64,000 nt of DNA from Paenibacillus agricola (GCF_011440305.1 NZ_JAAOIW010000004.1:62001-126000), one strand, 5' to 3'; positions 1 through 8,084 are shown, counted from the first letter of the stretch. Notes: generated by a model not told the origin, from the sequence alone. Numbers and translations are program-made.

Positions 1-287
1 TCCGCTACGGTAAACCGCTTTTTGGGGTAATGGCCGGCAATCGTCCCAATTCCATGCCCAATGATAAATACCCGCTCGAATGTAGGGGCATGGTTATCCA
101 TCAAGTGGATAATTGCCCGAGGATACTCTAACACAATGCGTTTCGGATGGTTTAGGTCCATTGCACCTTGCACCGCATGATCGGAAAATTGCAAAAAGCG
201 AAATTTTCCTTGCTCCCCATAAAGCTGAGTAGCCTCATATACGGAAATCTCATCATGGATGCTGGACTCTGCCGCTAATAAATACAA
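1..287 (-). CDS. Spermidine synthase-like protein (partial, C-terminus beyond left edge)
   Basis: The first 95 residues of a Rossmann-type aminopropyltransferase-like protein are visible; the rest lies outside the window. The segment ERVFIIGHGIGTIAG at about residues 71-85 matches the glycine-rich S-adenosyl cofactor loop (GxGxG type) of spermidine/spermine synthases, and the preceding LEYPR (residues 53-57) is typical of the Paenibacillus spermine/spermidine-synthase-like proteins. I chose the TTG at 287 because AAGGGG lies 9 nt upstream and two in-frame stops lie just before that. It is 35 nt downstream of the AraC gene on the same strand, so the two are probably co-transcribed. Because the catalytic part is not visible, true polyamine synthesis versus a methyltransferase-like role cannot be decided. 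Confidence 0.75.
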   Translation of the reverse strand, partial: MYLLAAESSIHDEISVYEATQLYGEQGKFRFLQFSDHAVQGAMDLNHPKRIVLEYPRAIIHLMDNHAPTFERVFIIGHGIGTIAGHYPKKRFTVA

Positions 288-322
288 ATCGTCGATCCCC
301 TTTAGACTTCATTATGTAGGCG

Positions 323-1117
323 TTACCTGCTGCTGGACTGAACAACACGTTGGAGGAAGTTATTCATTAAAAAAGACAAAGAAATAAGAATGGGAGGGTC
401 ATCCTCTCGAGGCGTATAAAGCATCACCTGCTGGTAAGGGACAGCAGTATGAGGCAAGACTGTGATCGGCTCCTTCGACCTTGTACGCAAGGTCCTCTGT
501 GGAAGCAAAAAATCGATTGCCTGTGTTCCCCACGACACCGATGTAGCCATTAGGTAATAAGTGCCTGGTTTGACGCCCGTCAAACCGAAATAACCCAAGG
601 AAGAAACCAATGTTCCATAAAGGGGCATTCCTTCAGGAATCGGTTTGGCGAACAAGCCGATCAGGATAACCCCTTCGAATGGAACCTCAGCTCGAATGGT
701 GCCTTGGATGGTTTCAGCCTGATTGAGGATAGGATAAGTACGCTCCCAACTTTCAAGTTTCATCAACGAGTGTAAATGGCTGTCAGCTTGCAGCTTGGAG
801 TTGCGAAAATCGGATGGCGTTACGCCCACCCGTTCAGAGAATCGTGTGGTAAAGGTGCCCAGGCTTTGCTGCCCAATTTCCAGCCCGATATCGCGGACAC
901 TTAAATTGGTTTGCAGCAAAAGTTCCTTCGCTTTTTGCAATCGAAGAGACGACACATAATATAACGGAGAGAGCCCGATTCGTTCCTTGAATATCCGTGC
1001 AAAATGATAAGGGCTATAGCCTGCATAATCTGCCAATCGGGAAAGCAGCAGCGGTTCATATAGGTATTGATGAATGTATGTAATGACGCCGTCTATTTCT
1101 GCATACCGTTCAGTCAA
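323..1117 (-). CDS. AraC-family transcriptional regulator with N-terminal HTH
   Basis: A 264-residue DNA-binding regulator. Unlike most AraC proteins the double helix-turn-helix is at the N-terminus (about residues 1-95): SRLADYAGYSPYHFARIFK is the first HTH and VRDIGLEIGQQSLGTFTTRF the second, followed by the signature VGVTPSDFR. The C-terminal 160 residues form an effector-type domain that I cannot name. The open frame extends to an ATG at 1180, but the extra 21 residues look non-coding and have a poorly placed ribosome site; the TTG at 1117 has AGGTGG 6 nt upstream. It probably forms an operon with the aminopropyltransferase-like gene 35 nt downstream. Confidence 0.85.
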   Translation of the reverse strand: MTERYAEIDGVITYIHQYLYEPLLLSRLADYAGYSPYHFARIFKERIGLSPLYYVSSLRLQKAKELLLQTNLSVRDIGLEIGQQSLGTFTTRFSERVGVTPSDFRNSKLQADSHLHSLMKLESWERTYPILNQAETIQGTIRAEVPFEGVILIGLFAKPIPEGMPLYGTLVSSLGYFGLTGVKPGTYYLMATSVSWGTQAIDFLLPQRTLRTRSKEPITVLPHTAVPYQQVMLYTPREDDPPILISLSFLMNNFLQRVVQSSSR

Positions 1118-1288
1118 CGTTTTCCACCTACCTTCACAATAGGATACAGAACAATAGTTCGCATTAATTCTACCACACATTTCCTTTTTTTGAAATGGGA
1201 CAAGTTGAATTGCTTTGTTAGGTAATCTCCTGCGGTGGAGCGAGGACGGGTAAAGGTGTATGGGATTCCAGCTGTTTGCTCAAAGATA

Positions 1289-1330
1289 AAAACGACCTTT
1301 TCCGCTCATTCCGCGGTTAAAGGTCGTTTT
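1289..1330 (-). terminator. Intrinsic terminator of the PAS histidine kinase gene
   Basis: Perfect 12-bp inverted repeat: AAAACGACCTTT at 1289-1300 pairs with AAAGGTCGTTTT at 1319-1330, with an inner CCGC/GCGG pair. On the minus strand the hairpin is followed by a five-T run, and it lies about 75 nt past the stop of the kinase at 1404. It may act in both directions, since the plus strand also ends in TTTT. Confidence 0.85.
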
Positions 1331-1403
1331 CACTGTAAGGAATATACAACAAAGCAAGTTAGAAGCTTTACAACAAAGCTCCTTCTGGATAGTCTACAGT
1401 TTT

Positions 1404-2894
1404 TCACAGCAGTATAACTATCGAAGTCCCAGTTCCTTCCTCAGACTCGATGCTTAATGTCCCGCCATGCCTTTCTACAATATTCAAACAGACAGTTAAG
1501 CCGAGCCCTGTCCCGCTATCTTTTGTTGTATAAAAAGGCTCAAATAGCTGGCTCATTTTATCTGGGGGAATGCCGCAGCCTGTATCGGAAATCCGCAATT
1601 CCACTTTGTCCATCACCCTTCTCGTCTTAACGATAACCTTCCCTCCCGCTTCCATGGCTTCCATCGAGTTTCGCAACAAATTAAGCAGCAGTTGCTTAAT
1701 TTCCTTATCATCCAAAAGTAATTTATGTAGGGTTTCATCAAGACACAACCTCACGTCATGCCCTTTTAAAATAGCTTCTGCAGATATAATCGGATACAGG
1801 GTTTCTATAATTTTATTAAGGCATAGAGATTTCCTTTCGACAGTCCGATTTTTGGAAAGTGCCAGGAAATCGCTAATAATCTCATTAGTTCTGTCGAGCT
1901 CGTCGAGTATGATTTTGAAATAACCTTGATCCGATTCATTTTTTTGGGCCAAAAGCTGGATAAATCCACGGATGGTTGTTAATGGATTTCGGATCTCATG
2001 TGCAATACTGGCAGCTAACTGTCCAATTGTTGAAATTTTATCCGTTCTTCGGAGTAATTCCTCCTGCTGGGCTTTCATTTCTTCCAGATTTTTTTTGTCT
2101 GTAATATTCTGAATATGCGAAGTGTAATACAAGGGTTGTCCTACTTCATCATGGACTAGGGAAACCCCCAAAAACCCCCATACATTTTGGCCATTCTTAT
2201 GGATGTATCTTTTATCCATATTGTAATTTGTAAGCGTTTGATTGCGAAGTTGCTCAAGAAACCAAATATCTGCTTTTAAGTCATCTGGGTAAGTGATTTC
2301 CTGGAAACTTTTTTCAAGCAGCTCCTGCTCGGAATAACCGATAAAATCACATAATGCCCTATTCACCTTTATTATATGCCCATCCAGAGCTACAAGAGCC
2401 ATACCTATAGGTGCGTAATCGAACGCGTTACGAAACTTTTCCTCGCTCTCGCGCAATTCTGTTTCCGATTCTTTGCGCTCCGTGATGTCCCGACTGATAC
2501 ATACAACATAGGGATGCTCAATTCCTGTAATCTGGATCGTTTTATATGCGGTTTCGAACCAAATATAATGTCCTTTTTTATGACGGATTCGATAGCTAAT
2601 TACTCCATTGCTGTTGTGGCACTGCTCACTAATCGTTTTCCTATCCTCGGGATGAAGGTATTCATATTGTACAGTACCCAATAATTCTGCTTGATCATAA
2701 CCCAACAAAGTGTGAACGGATGGGGAGATATATTGGCATAATCCATCAATGGTAATAAAGGTAACTATATCTTCATGCGAGTTTTCAGATATTAAGATGA
2801 ATAATTCATCAAAATCTTGTACCCTTTTCTTAAATCTGTAATCTACAGAAGTTGAGCTGAAAGAATTAACATCATCACAACTATCCAACACCAT
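1404..2894 (-). CDS. Cytoplasmic two-PAS sensor histidine kinase
   Basis: A 496-residue orthodox histidine kinase without membrane segments. Two PAS/PAC domains (about residues 35-140 and 150-275; the first ends SRDITERK, the second HIQNITDKKN) precede a HisKA domain whose phospho-acceptor is His299 in AHEIRNPL. The ATP-binding domain shows the N box around LLRNSMEAME, G1 DTGCGIPPD and G2 GTGLGL. The architecture resembles the KinA/KinE family of sporulation phosphorelay kinases, but no partner response regulator is adjacent, so that role is inference. The ATG at 2894 has AAGGGGAAG about 6 nt upstream. A terminator follows the stop. It is divergent from the desaturase operon. Confidence 0.9.
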   Translation of the reverse strand: MVLDSCDDVNSFSSTSVDYRFKKRVQDFDELFILISENSHEDIVTFITIDGLCQYISPSVHTLLGYDQAELLGTVQYEYLHPEDRKTISEQCHNSNGVISYRIRHKKGHYIWFETAYKTIQITGIEHPYVVCISRDITERKESETELRESEEKFRNAFDYAPIGMALVALDGHIIKVNRALCDFIGYSEQELLEKSFQEITYPDDLKADIWFLEQLRNQTLTNYNMDKRYIHKNGQNVWGFLGVSLVHDEVGQPLYYTSHIQNITDKKNLEEMKAQQEELLRRTDKISTIGQLAASIAHEIRNPLTTIRGFIQLLAQKNESDQGYFKIILDELDRTNEIISDFLALSKNRTVERKSLCLNKIIETLYPIISAEAILKGHDVRLCLDETLHKLLLDDKEIKQLLLNLLRNSMEAMEAGGKVIVKTRRVMDKVELRISDTGCGIPPDKMSQLFEPFYTTKDSGTGLGLTVCLNIVERHGGTLSIESEEGTGTSIVILL

Positions 2895-2983
2895 AAGTTA
2901 CTTCCCCTTCATGTCATAGTTGTACAAGTACTATACTAGTCGCGTTGTTAGGTAATAATGGGTTACTGGCTTAAGCTACTCAG

Positions 2984-3010
2984 TAAATTAGGTATATTAT
3001 ACCTAATTTA
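2984..3010. promoter_or_regulatory. Perfect 12-bp palindrome (candidate operator)
   Basis: TAAATTAGGTAT at 2984-2995 is the exact reverse complement of ATACCTAATTTA at 2999-3010, with a 3-nt centre. It lies about 90 bp upstream of the PAS kinase start and 225 bp upstream of the desaturase start. No T-run follows, so it looks more like an operator than a terminator. The bound regulator is unknown. Confidence 0.45.
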
Positions 3011-3039
3011 ATTTACTATTTATGTTCAAATAAGTAAAT
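3011..3039. repeat. Second inverted repeat beside the palindrome
   Basis: ATTTACT at 3011-3017 and AGTAAAT at 3033-3039 form a 7-bp inverted repeat directly abutting the 2984-3010 palindrome in the kinase/desaturase intergenic region. It is AT-rich and could be chance. Confidence 0.25.
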
Positions 3040-3110
3040 AGATTTGCGATCCTTTTCATAATTTAGTAGCGTTCTGAAATCACTACTATTTTCTTAACAT
3101 TGTTTGTAAT

Positions 3111-3124
3111 ATGACATTTGTCAT
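3111..3124 (+). promoter_or_regulatory. Candidate DesR operator upstream of des
   Basis: ATGACA-TT-TGTCAT is a 6-2-6 inverted repeat about 112 bp upstream of the desaturase start. A related TGACACTTATGAC follows at 3135-3147. In Bacillus subtilis phosphorylated DesR binds a palindromic site plus a second site just upstream of the des promoter. The position here fits, but the identity is inferred from the neighbouring desKR genes, not from a matched consensus. Confidence 0.45.
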
Positions 3125-3235
3125 GTGGAGTAGCTGACACTTATGACTTACGCCAAGCGGCAACAATCTCTAGAATAGAAAGTGAAGCTGACGTCCTACA
3201 ATCATAGCTTACGTAATCACTCCAAGGAGGAAGCC

Positions 3236-4234
3236 ATGTCAAGTTCCGATCACACTCACGCTAGTTTAAGAAAAAATGTCGCTCCCTATGAAAAATCCAA
3301 TCTCAAATCGAGCATCGGTCAGTTGCTTAACACATTGCCTCCTTTCTTCCTACTCTGGATTGCCGCTTATTTAAGCTTATCGGTATCCTATTGGTTAACG
3401 TTAGGCTGCTGCATTCTAGCTTCCGGATTTTTGATCCGCATTTTTATCGTGTTTCATGACTGCTGCCATCAATCTTTCTTCAAAAACAAATTAGCCAATG
3501 AAATTCTTGGTACTATAACAGGAATTCTTACCGTTTTCCCTTATCACCAATGGAAGCATAGCCATTCCCTCCATCATGCAACAAGTAGCAATTTAAATAA
3601 ACGCGGCGTTGGCGATATTTGGATGCTGACCGTTGATGAATATAAAGCCTCATCGTTTTGGCATCGCCTTGGCTACCGTCTATACCGCAATCCTATCGTC
3701 ATGTTCGGCATCGGACCCATTTTCACTTTTCTCATTCAATCCCGCTTTAATGTAAAAGGAGCTAAACGTTCGGAGCGGATCAATACTTGGATTACTAATT
3801 TTGCCATTGTCGCTTTATACGGCTTTCTTTGCTGGGCAATAGGCTGGCAGGCGTTCCTGCTCATCCAAGGCCCGATTTTTTGGATATCCGGTTCACTTGG
3901 TATCTGGTTGTTTTATGTTCAGCACCAATTTGAGGACTCTTACTTCGAGGATGAAAAGGAATGGAATTATGTAAAGGCTGCCATTGATGGAAGCTCTTAT
4001 TACAAGCTCCCTAAAGTGCTGCAATGGATCACGGGGAATATCGGCTTTCATCATGTCCACCATTTGAGTCCAAGAGTGCCTAATTATAATTTGGAGCAAG
4101 CCCATAACGCTGTACCGCCGCTTCAGCAAGCCACGACGATTACAATTCCCACCAGCCTCAAAGCGCTCGGTTACAAACTATGGGATGCCGAGAACCGTAC
4201 CTTTGTTGGCTTTAAGGAAATTAAGCTGAAGTAA
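3236..4234 (+). CDS. des: Acyl-lipid fatty acid desaturase (Des)
   Basis: A 332-residue integral-membrane di-iron desaturase that introduces a cis double bond into membrane phospholipid acyl chains, raising fluidity in the cold. The three histidine boxes are visible: HDCCH at 74-78, HSLHH at 110-114, and HHVHH near residue 275, with hydrophobic segments between. The ATG at 3236 has AAGGAGG 5 nt upstream; the frame is open 18 codons further but without a ribosome site. It is followed by the DesK/DesR pair that controls the B. subtilis desaturase, so the regulation is expected to be the same: repression in ordered-membrane-sensing mode is lifted when DesK phosphorylates DesR. B. subtilis Des is a delta-5 enzyme; regiospecificity cannot be read here. 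Confidence 0.92.
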   Translation: MSSSDHTHASLRKNVAPYEKSNLKSSIGQLLNTLPPFFLLWIAAYLSLSVSYWLTLGCCILASGFLIRIFIVFHDCCHQSFFKNKLANEILGTITGILTVFPYHQWKHSHSLHHATSSNLNKRGVGDIWMLTVDEYKASSFWHRLGYRLYRNPIVMFGIGPIFTFLIQSRFNVKGAKRSERINTWITNFAIVALYGFLCWAIGWQAFLLIQGPIFWISGSLGIWLFYVQHQFEDSYFEDEKEWNYVKAAIDGSSYYKLPKVLQWITGNIGFHHVHHLSPRVPNYNLEQAHNAVPPLQQATTITIPTSLKALGYKLWDAENRTFVGFKEIKLK

Positions 4235-4251
4235 TGGTAAAATAGGATAAG

Positions 4252-4293
4252 GGAATGACCGAAGCTTAGTCATCTAGCCATTTCGGTTGTTCC
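4252..4293 (+). repeat. Imperfect hairpin between des and desK
   Basis: GGAATGACCGAA at 4252-4263 pairs with TTCGGTTGTTCC at 4282-4293 (10 of 12 positions). There is no clean T-run, although TTTTT occurs 10 nt later, so it may be a partial terminator or RNA-processing site setting the ratio of des to desKR transcripts. Confidence 0.4.
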
Positions 4294-4326
4294 AAAGCTG
4301 TTTTTCGATTTAGGAGCGACGCTACC

Positions 4327-5463
4327 ATGCTGAAAAAGTATCATATTTTCCCAAAAAGCTCCGGCTTAAATCTTTATATGTGGCTCGGGTTCGGCATTAT
4401 GCCCTTTTACTTTATAATCCGTTCCTCCTCCAATCTGCAGATTGTATCAGGAATCCTGCTTATTATTGCCTTCTTCTTCTGTTATAGGCTGACGCTTTCT
4501 TCCAAGGGGTGGCCGGTATATGTCGGCATCAGCTTGCAGATTGCTATTTCCATTGCTATGACCATTCTGTTTAGTTATAGTTATTTCTCGTTTTTTTTGG
4601 CTTTCTTTATTGGTAATATCCAGAATCGAGCAGGTTTTATTACTTTGTATACTATACATTTGGTCACAACGGTGATAACTATCAACATTGGCTTTGTCTT
4701 AGAAAACAAATTTTTCGTTACGCAGCTTCCTTTTATTTTAATCAGCCTGATCGGTGTCATCCTGCTCCCTCTTGGCAGCTATAACCGGAACAAGCATGGA
4801 GTACTTCAAGAGCAGCTTAAGGATGCGAACATCCGAATTGCCGAGATGGTCAAGATCGAGGAACGGCAGCGGATCGCCCGCGATTTGCATGATACACTGG
4901 GACAAAAGCTTTCGCTTATTGGGTTAAAAAGCGACCTAGCGAGCAAATTAATTATTAAAGACCCGGAGCAGGCACGAGCGGAGATTAAAGATGTGCAGCA
5001 AACAGCCAGAACCGCGCTAAAGGAAATACGCCAATTGGTTTCACAAATGCGTGGGACAAGAATTGAAGAGGAAATTTTTCGCGTTGAGCAAATTTTGAAG
5101 GCCGCCGAAATTGAGTTCAGCCTGCAAGGCAACCATACGATATCCGACATTTCGTTATTGTCCGAAAATGTGCTCAGCATGTGCCTGAAGGAATCAGTCA
5201 CTAATGTTGTCAAGCATAGCGGCGCTTCGCTCTGCTCGCTCACCTTTGACCAGACACAAGCTGAGCTTCTGATGAAGGTGCATGACAATGGTAGTAACCG
5301 GAGTGAGGAATTGAAAAACCTGAAGGGTAATGGGTTACAAGGTATGAAGGAGCGACTGGAATTCGTAAATGGAAGCCTGAAAGTTGTTTTGGCGGAAGGA
5401 ACCACGCTCATCATGAGAATCCCAAAAAATATAAAACAACCCGATAAGGATGATCACTTATGA
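4327..5463 (+). CDS. desK: Membrane thermosensor histidine kinase DesK
   Basis: A 378-residue sensor kinase of the HisKA_3 (HPK7) family. The first ~150 residues contain four or five hydrophobic segments that in B. subtilis DesK sense membrane thickness and order. The phospho-acceptor motif RDLHDTLGQKLSL places the histidine at residue 188, the same number as in B. subtilis DesK. The GHKL ATPase domain is at about 260-370 (N box KESVTNVVKHSG, DNGSN, GNGLQGMKER). Start ATG at 4327 has GGAG 10 nt upstream. Its stop overlaps the desR start in an ATGA, so the two are translationally coupled. It phosphorylates DesR when the membrane is too ordered. Confidence 0.93.
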   Translation: MLKKYHIFPKSSGLNLYMWLGFGIMPFYFIIRSSSNLQIVSGILLIIAFFFCYRLTLSSKGWPVYVGISLQIAISIAMTILFSYSYFSFFLAFFIGNIQNRAGFITLYTIHLVTTVITINIGFVLENKFFVTQLPFILISLIGVILLPLGSYNRNKHGVLQEQLKDANIRIAEMVKIEERQRIARDLHDTLGQKLSLIGLKSDLASKLIIKDPEQARAEIKDVQQTARTALKEIRQLVSQMRGTRIEEEIFRVEQILKAAEIEFSLQGNHTISDISLLSENVLSMCLKESVTNVVKHSGASLCSLTFDQTQAELLMKVHDNGSNRSEELKNLKGNGLQGMKERLEFVNGSLKVVLAEGTTLIMRIPKNIKQPDKDDHL

Positions 5464-6059
5464 TTCGAATTGTGATTGCGGAAGATCAACGCATGCTGCT
5501 GGGAGCCCTTGGCTCTCTGCTCGATTTGGAAAAGGACATGGAGGTTGTCGGCAAAGCGGTTAATGGGGAGCAGGCGCTGGAGCTTGTCCGTCTGCATCAG
5601 CCAGATATATGCATTATGGACATTGAAATGCCGCTGAAAAACGGGCTTGAAGCCGCGGAGGAGTTAAAAGGAAATCCCTGTAAGGTGATTATCTTAACGA
5701 CCTTTGCACGGACGGGGTATTTCGAGCGTGCGATCAAAGCGGGGGTTTGTGGCTATTTATTAAAGGACAGCCCCAGCGAAGAGCTGGCTCATTCCATCCG
5801 CAGCGTGCTGGCCGGCCGCCGTATTTATGCATCTGAATTGGTCGATGATGCTTATAGCGCAGAGAACCCGCTTACCGAGCGGGAAACAGAGGTGCTGGAG
5901 CTGATTGCCGACGGCAAAAACACAAAGGAAATCGCAAGCGAGCTCTACCTGACTACAGGGACCATTCGCAATTATATATCTGTTATCCTCGATAAGCTCG
6001 AGGTCAAAAATCGGATTGAAGCTATCAAGCATTTTAATGAAAAGGGCTGGTTCAAATGA
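5460..6059 (+). CDS. desR: Response regulator DesR (NarL/LuxR type)
   Basis: A 199-residue regulator with an N-terminal receiver domain (acidic residues near 8-9, phospho-acceptor Asp54 in CIMDIEMP, conserved Thr in ILTTFA and Lys in LLKDS) and a C-terminal LuxR-type HTH (LTERETEVLELIADGKNTKE at about 138-157). It overlaps desK by 4 nt. In B. subtilis DesR-phosphate activates only des; the palindrome at 3111-3124 is the obvious candidate target here. A strong terminator lies 15 nt after the stop and closes the des-desK-desR unit. Confidence 0.93.
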   Translation: MIRIVIAEDQRMLLGALGSLLDLEKDMEVVGKAVNGEQALELVRLHQPDICIMDIEMPLKNGLEAAEELKGNPCKVIILTTFARTGYFERAIKAGVCGYLLKDSPSEELAHSIRSVLAGRRIYASELVDDAYSAENPLTERETEVLELIADGKNTKEIASELYLTTGTIRNYISVILDKLEVKNRIEAIKHFNEKGWFK

Positions 6060-6074
6060 GCGCCGCCAATCCAT

Positions 6075-6105
6075 AAACCCCTCTGGAGGTTCGCAGAGGG
6101 GTTTT
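6075..6105 (+). terminator. Terminator of the des-desKR operon
   Basis: Perfect 11-bp stem: AAACCCCTCTG at 6075-6085 with CAGAGGGGTTT at 6094-6104, 8-nt loop, TTTT at the 3' side. It sits between desR and the convergent glutathione peroxidase gene and may serve both. Confidence 0.9.
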
Positions 6106-6139
6106 AGGTATGCATAAGTTTACATGTACGGGTTTAAAC

Positions 6140-6679
6140 TTAAAGCAAGGCTTCAACGGCCGATCCCATATCAAGCGGCGAAACCGTGGATTCGAAGCGT
6201 TGAACGGGATTGCCTTCTTTATCAATCAGGAACTTGGTGAAATTCCATTTGATAGCATTACCTTCAAGCATTCCGGCTTTTTGCAACATATTGTGCAGCA
6301 TTTTACCTGTGCCATCCTCCAGGTCAAAGCCTTGGAACGGCAGTTGCTCCGTCAAATAACCAAACAACGGATGCTGCCCTTCACCCAGTACATCTACCTT
6401 CTCAAAAAGCGGAAAGGTAACGCCATAGTTGATCTGGCAGAAGGTATCAACCTCTTCGTTAGATCCAGGCTCTTGCCCGCCAAATTGGTTGCAAGGAAAA
6501 CCAAGGATAACAAGCCCTTGATCCCGATACTTCTCATACAGCTTCTGTAGCTCGGAATATTGCGGTGTAAATCCGCATTTGCTGGCGGTGTTGACAACAA
6601 CGACCACCTTGCCTAAATATTGCTCCAATTGAACTTCCTGCCCTCGAATATTAGTTGCACGAAATGCTGTAGCTGTCAT
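6140..6679 (-). CDS. Glutathione peroxidase family thiol peroxidase (BsaA-like)
   Basis: A 179-residue cytoplasmic peroxidase of the thioredoxin fold. Family signatures are complete: NTASKCGFTPQY with peroxidatic Cys35, the GFPCNQFGGQEPG motif around residues 60-72, and WNFTKFLID near 140-148 (catalytic Cys/Gln/Trp/Asn set). Firmicute members generally use thioredoxin rather than glutathione and reduce hydrogen peroxide or organic hydroperoxides. Its start is 2 nt from the stop of an OhrR-like repressor gene on the same strand, so it is likely the repressor's main target within one operon. Confidence 0.93.
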   Translation of the reverse strand: MTATAFRATNIRGQEVQLEQYLGKVVVVVNTASKCGFTPQYSELQKLYEKYRDQGLVILGFPCNQFGGQEPGSNEEVDTFCQINYGVTFPLFEKVDVLGEGQHPLFGYLTEQLPFQGFDLEDGTGKMLHNMLQKAGMLEGNAIKWNFTKFLIDKEGNPVQRFESTVSPLDMGSAVEALL

Positions 6680-6681
6680 GT

Positions 6682-7131
6682 TTATTCCTCCTGTATAGTT
6701 TGATGAACTTCCTCTAACAGCTCAGTAAGCCGTTTCCTCATGGCGAACGCTTCTTCCGGAGCCATCTTAATCTGACAAAATACCTGCTCTGGCACCTCGT
6801 ACGCATGTTCCTTCATCGCTTGGCCTTGCTCGGTCAGCTTGATGATGACGCTGCGCTCATCCTTAGGATCACGGGTTCTGCTGATGAGCTTCATGCCCTC
6901 AAGCTTCTTCAAAAGCGGCGTTAATGTCCCTGAATCCAAATAAAGCTTTTTGCCCAACTCTTTAACCGTCAAACTTTGTTGCTCCCACAGCACCAATAAA
7001 GCGAGATATTGGGTGTAAGTGAGACCCAGCTTATCAAGTATCGGCCGGTACAACTTGATTACTTCTTTAGAGAAAGCATAAATCGCGAAGCAAAATTGGT
7101 TTTCAAGCTTCAATAATTGTTCCCGGTTCAT
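6682..7131 (-). CDS. OhrR-like MarR-family peroxide-sensing repressor
   Basis: A 149-residue winged-helix regulator. The N-terminal LENQFCFAIYA carries the conserved reactive Cys of OhrR (residue 14 here), which is oxidised by organic hydroperoxides and then releases DNA. The wing region has DERSVIIKLTEQG. ATG at 7131 has AAAGG 6 nt upstream; an in-frame TTG two codons earlier is the alternative. It precedes the glutathione peroxidase gene by 2 nt. The upstream region carries OhrR-like half sites (TACAATT), suggesting autoregulation. Unlike the classical pair, the controlled gene is a glutathione peroxidase instead of ohrA. Confidence 0.88.
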   Translation of the reverse strand: MNREQLLKLENQFCFAIYAFSKEVIKLYRPILDKLGLTYTQYLALLVLWEQQSLTVKELGKKLYLDSGTLTPLLKKLEGMKLISRTRDPKDERSVIIKLTEQGQAMKEHAYEVPEQVFCQIKMAPEEAFAMRKRLTELLEEVHQTIQEE

Positions 7132-7170
7132 GTGCAACCTTTCTCCTTACTTTTTTAATGTATTTCATCA

Positions 7171-7190
7171 AATACAATTGCATACAATTA
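7171..7190 (-). promoter_or_regulatory. Candidate OhrR operator
   Basis: Two TACAATT half sites (7173-7179 and 7183-7189) spaced 10 bp apart lie about 45 bp upstream of the OhrR-like gene. TACAATTGCA is close to an inverted repeat. B. subtilis OhrR binds inverted repeats of TACAATT-AATTGTA, so this is a plausible but imperfect site. Confidence 0.5.
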
Positions 7191-7435
7191 AAATAACACT
7201 TTTAAAAGGTGCTGTCAACCTTTGCTTTAATTAAAGACCCAGCTCTTGAGTTTCATTAACAATGTTAAATAGGATATCAACCGTAGTTTAGGGCCCCTTA
7301 TTGTACTATCCTGCTGCCGTTAAAAACAACAACTGCTTTTTCTTTTTAATTTGATGTTTCTCTCCGTTGAATAAAATGATAGGATAATGACAGTTTACAC
7401 ATAAAAGCAAGTATACAAAATGGAGGATGATCACT

Positions 7436-7966
7436 ATGGACAACTATCAAGGCAGCAAAGGTACAGAATTCGGAAGAAATGAAAGCGAGCTTAAGGGAGT
7501 AAGCCTGCTTGGAAACCAAGGAGTAGCTTACCCTTCCACATACAACCCGGAGATTCTCGAAACCTTCGTGAATAAACATCAGGACAATGATTATTTCGTC
7601 AAATTTAATTGCCCTGAATTTACAAGTCTGTGCCCCATGACCGGACAGCCCGACTTTGCCACCATTTACATCCAATATATGCCTGATATCCATATGGTTG
7701 AAAGTAAGTCGCTTAAGCTATACCTGTTCAGCTTCAGGAACCATGGCGACTTTCATGAGGATTGTGTCAACATCATCATGAAGGATCTTATCCGATTGAT
7801 GGATCCCAAATACATTCAAGTGTGGGCGAAGTTTACCCCGCGGGGTGGCATCAGTATCGACCCTTTTGCCAACTATGGGCGCCCGGATACAGAGTACGCC
7901 AAAGTGGCCAAAGATCGTTTATTTGCACACGACATGTACCCTGAGCACATCAATAACCGCGGTTAA
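7436..7966 (+). CDS. queF: NADPH-dependent 7-cyano-7-deazaguanine reductase QueF
   Basis: A 176-residue tunnelling-fold enzyme that reduces preQ0 to preQ1 in queuosine tRNA modification. The hallmarks are [15 protein letters not shown] (Cys66 forms the thioimide with the nitrile, Asp73 is the acid) and the QueF motif [20 protein letters not shown]. Unimodular short type as in B. subtilis. ATG at 7436 is preferred because GGAGG is 9 nt upstream; the ATG at 7427 abuts that site. No queCDE genes and no recognisable preQ1 riboswitch are nearby, so the gene stands alone. Confidence 0.96.
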   Translation: MDNYQGSKGTEFGRNESELKGVSLLGNQGVAYPSTYNPEILETFVNKHQDNDYFVKFNCPEFTSLCPMTGQPDFATIYIQYMPDIHMVESKSLKLYLFSFRNHGDFHEDCVNIIMKDLIRLMDPKYIQVWAKFTPRGGISIDPFANYGRPDTEYAKVAKDRLFAHDMYPEHINNRG

Positions 7967-7982
7967 AGTATAGTTGCAGATG

Positions 7983-8010
7983 GAATACTGACATACTACT
8001 GTCAGTATTC
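7983..8010. promoter_or_regulatory. Perfect 11-bp inverted repeat between queF and the efflux gene
   Basis: GAATACTGACA at 7983-7993 pairs exactly with TGTCAGTATTC at 8000-8010, 6-nt spacer. There is no T-run on either side, so either it is a TetR-type operator for the downstream DHA2 transporter or a weak queF transcript end. It lies 75 bp before the transporter start. Confidence 0.5.
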
Positions 8011-8084
8011 ATGGTTTATGCTTAGGTTAATGGTTCTTCCGCGACCGCGGCTTAAGTGCCTACACCCAATCAGGAGGATTAATT

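Noticed and set aside
1235-1417. 60-codon plus-strand open frame
   Set aside because: It spans the intrinsic terminator of the PAS kinase and has no ribosome site or protein-like features.
4806-5414. 202-codon minus-strand open frame inside desK
   Set aside because: Shadow of desK codon usage; no ribosome site, and desK is certain.
6110-6550. 146-codon plus-strand frame over the glutathione peroxidase
   Set aside because: Antisense shadow of a gene with complete family motifs.
7201-7435. preQ1 riboswitch before queF
   Set aside because: No sequence resembling the preQ1-I or preQ1-II aptamer could be found in the leader.
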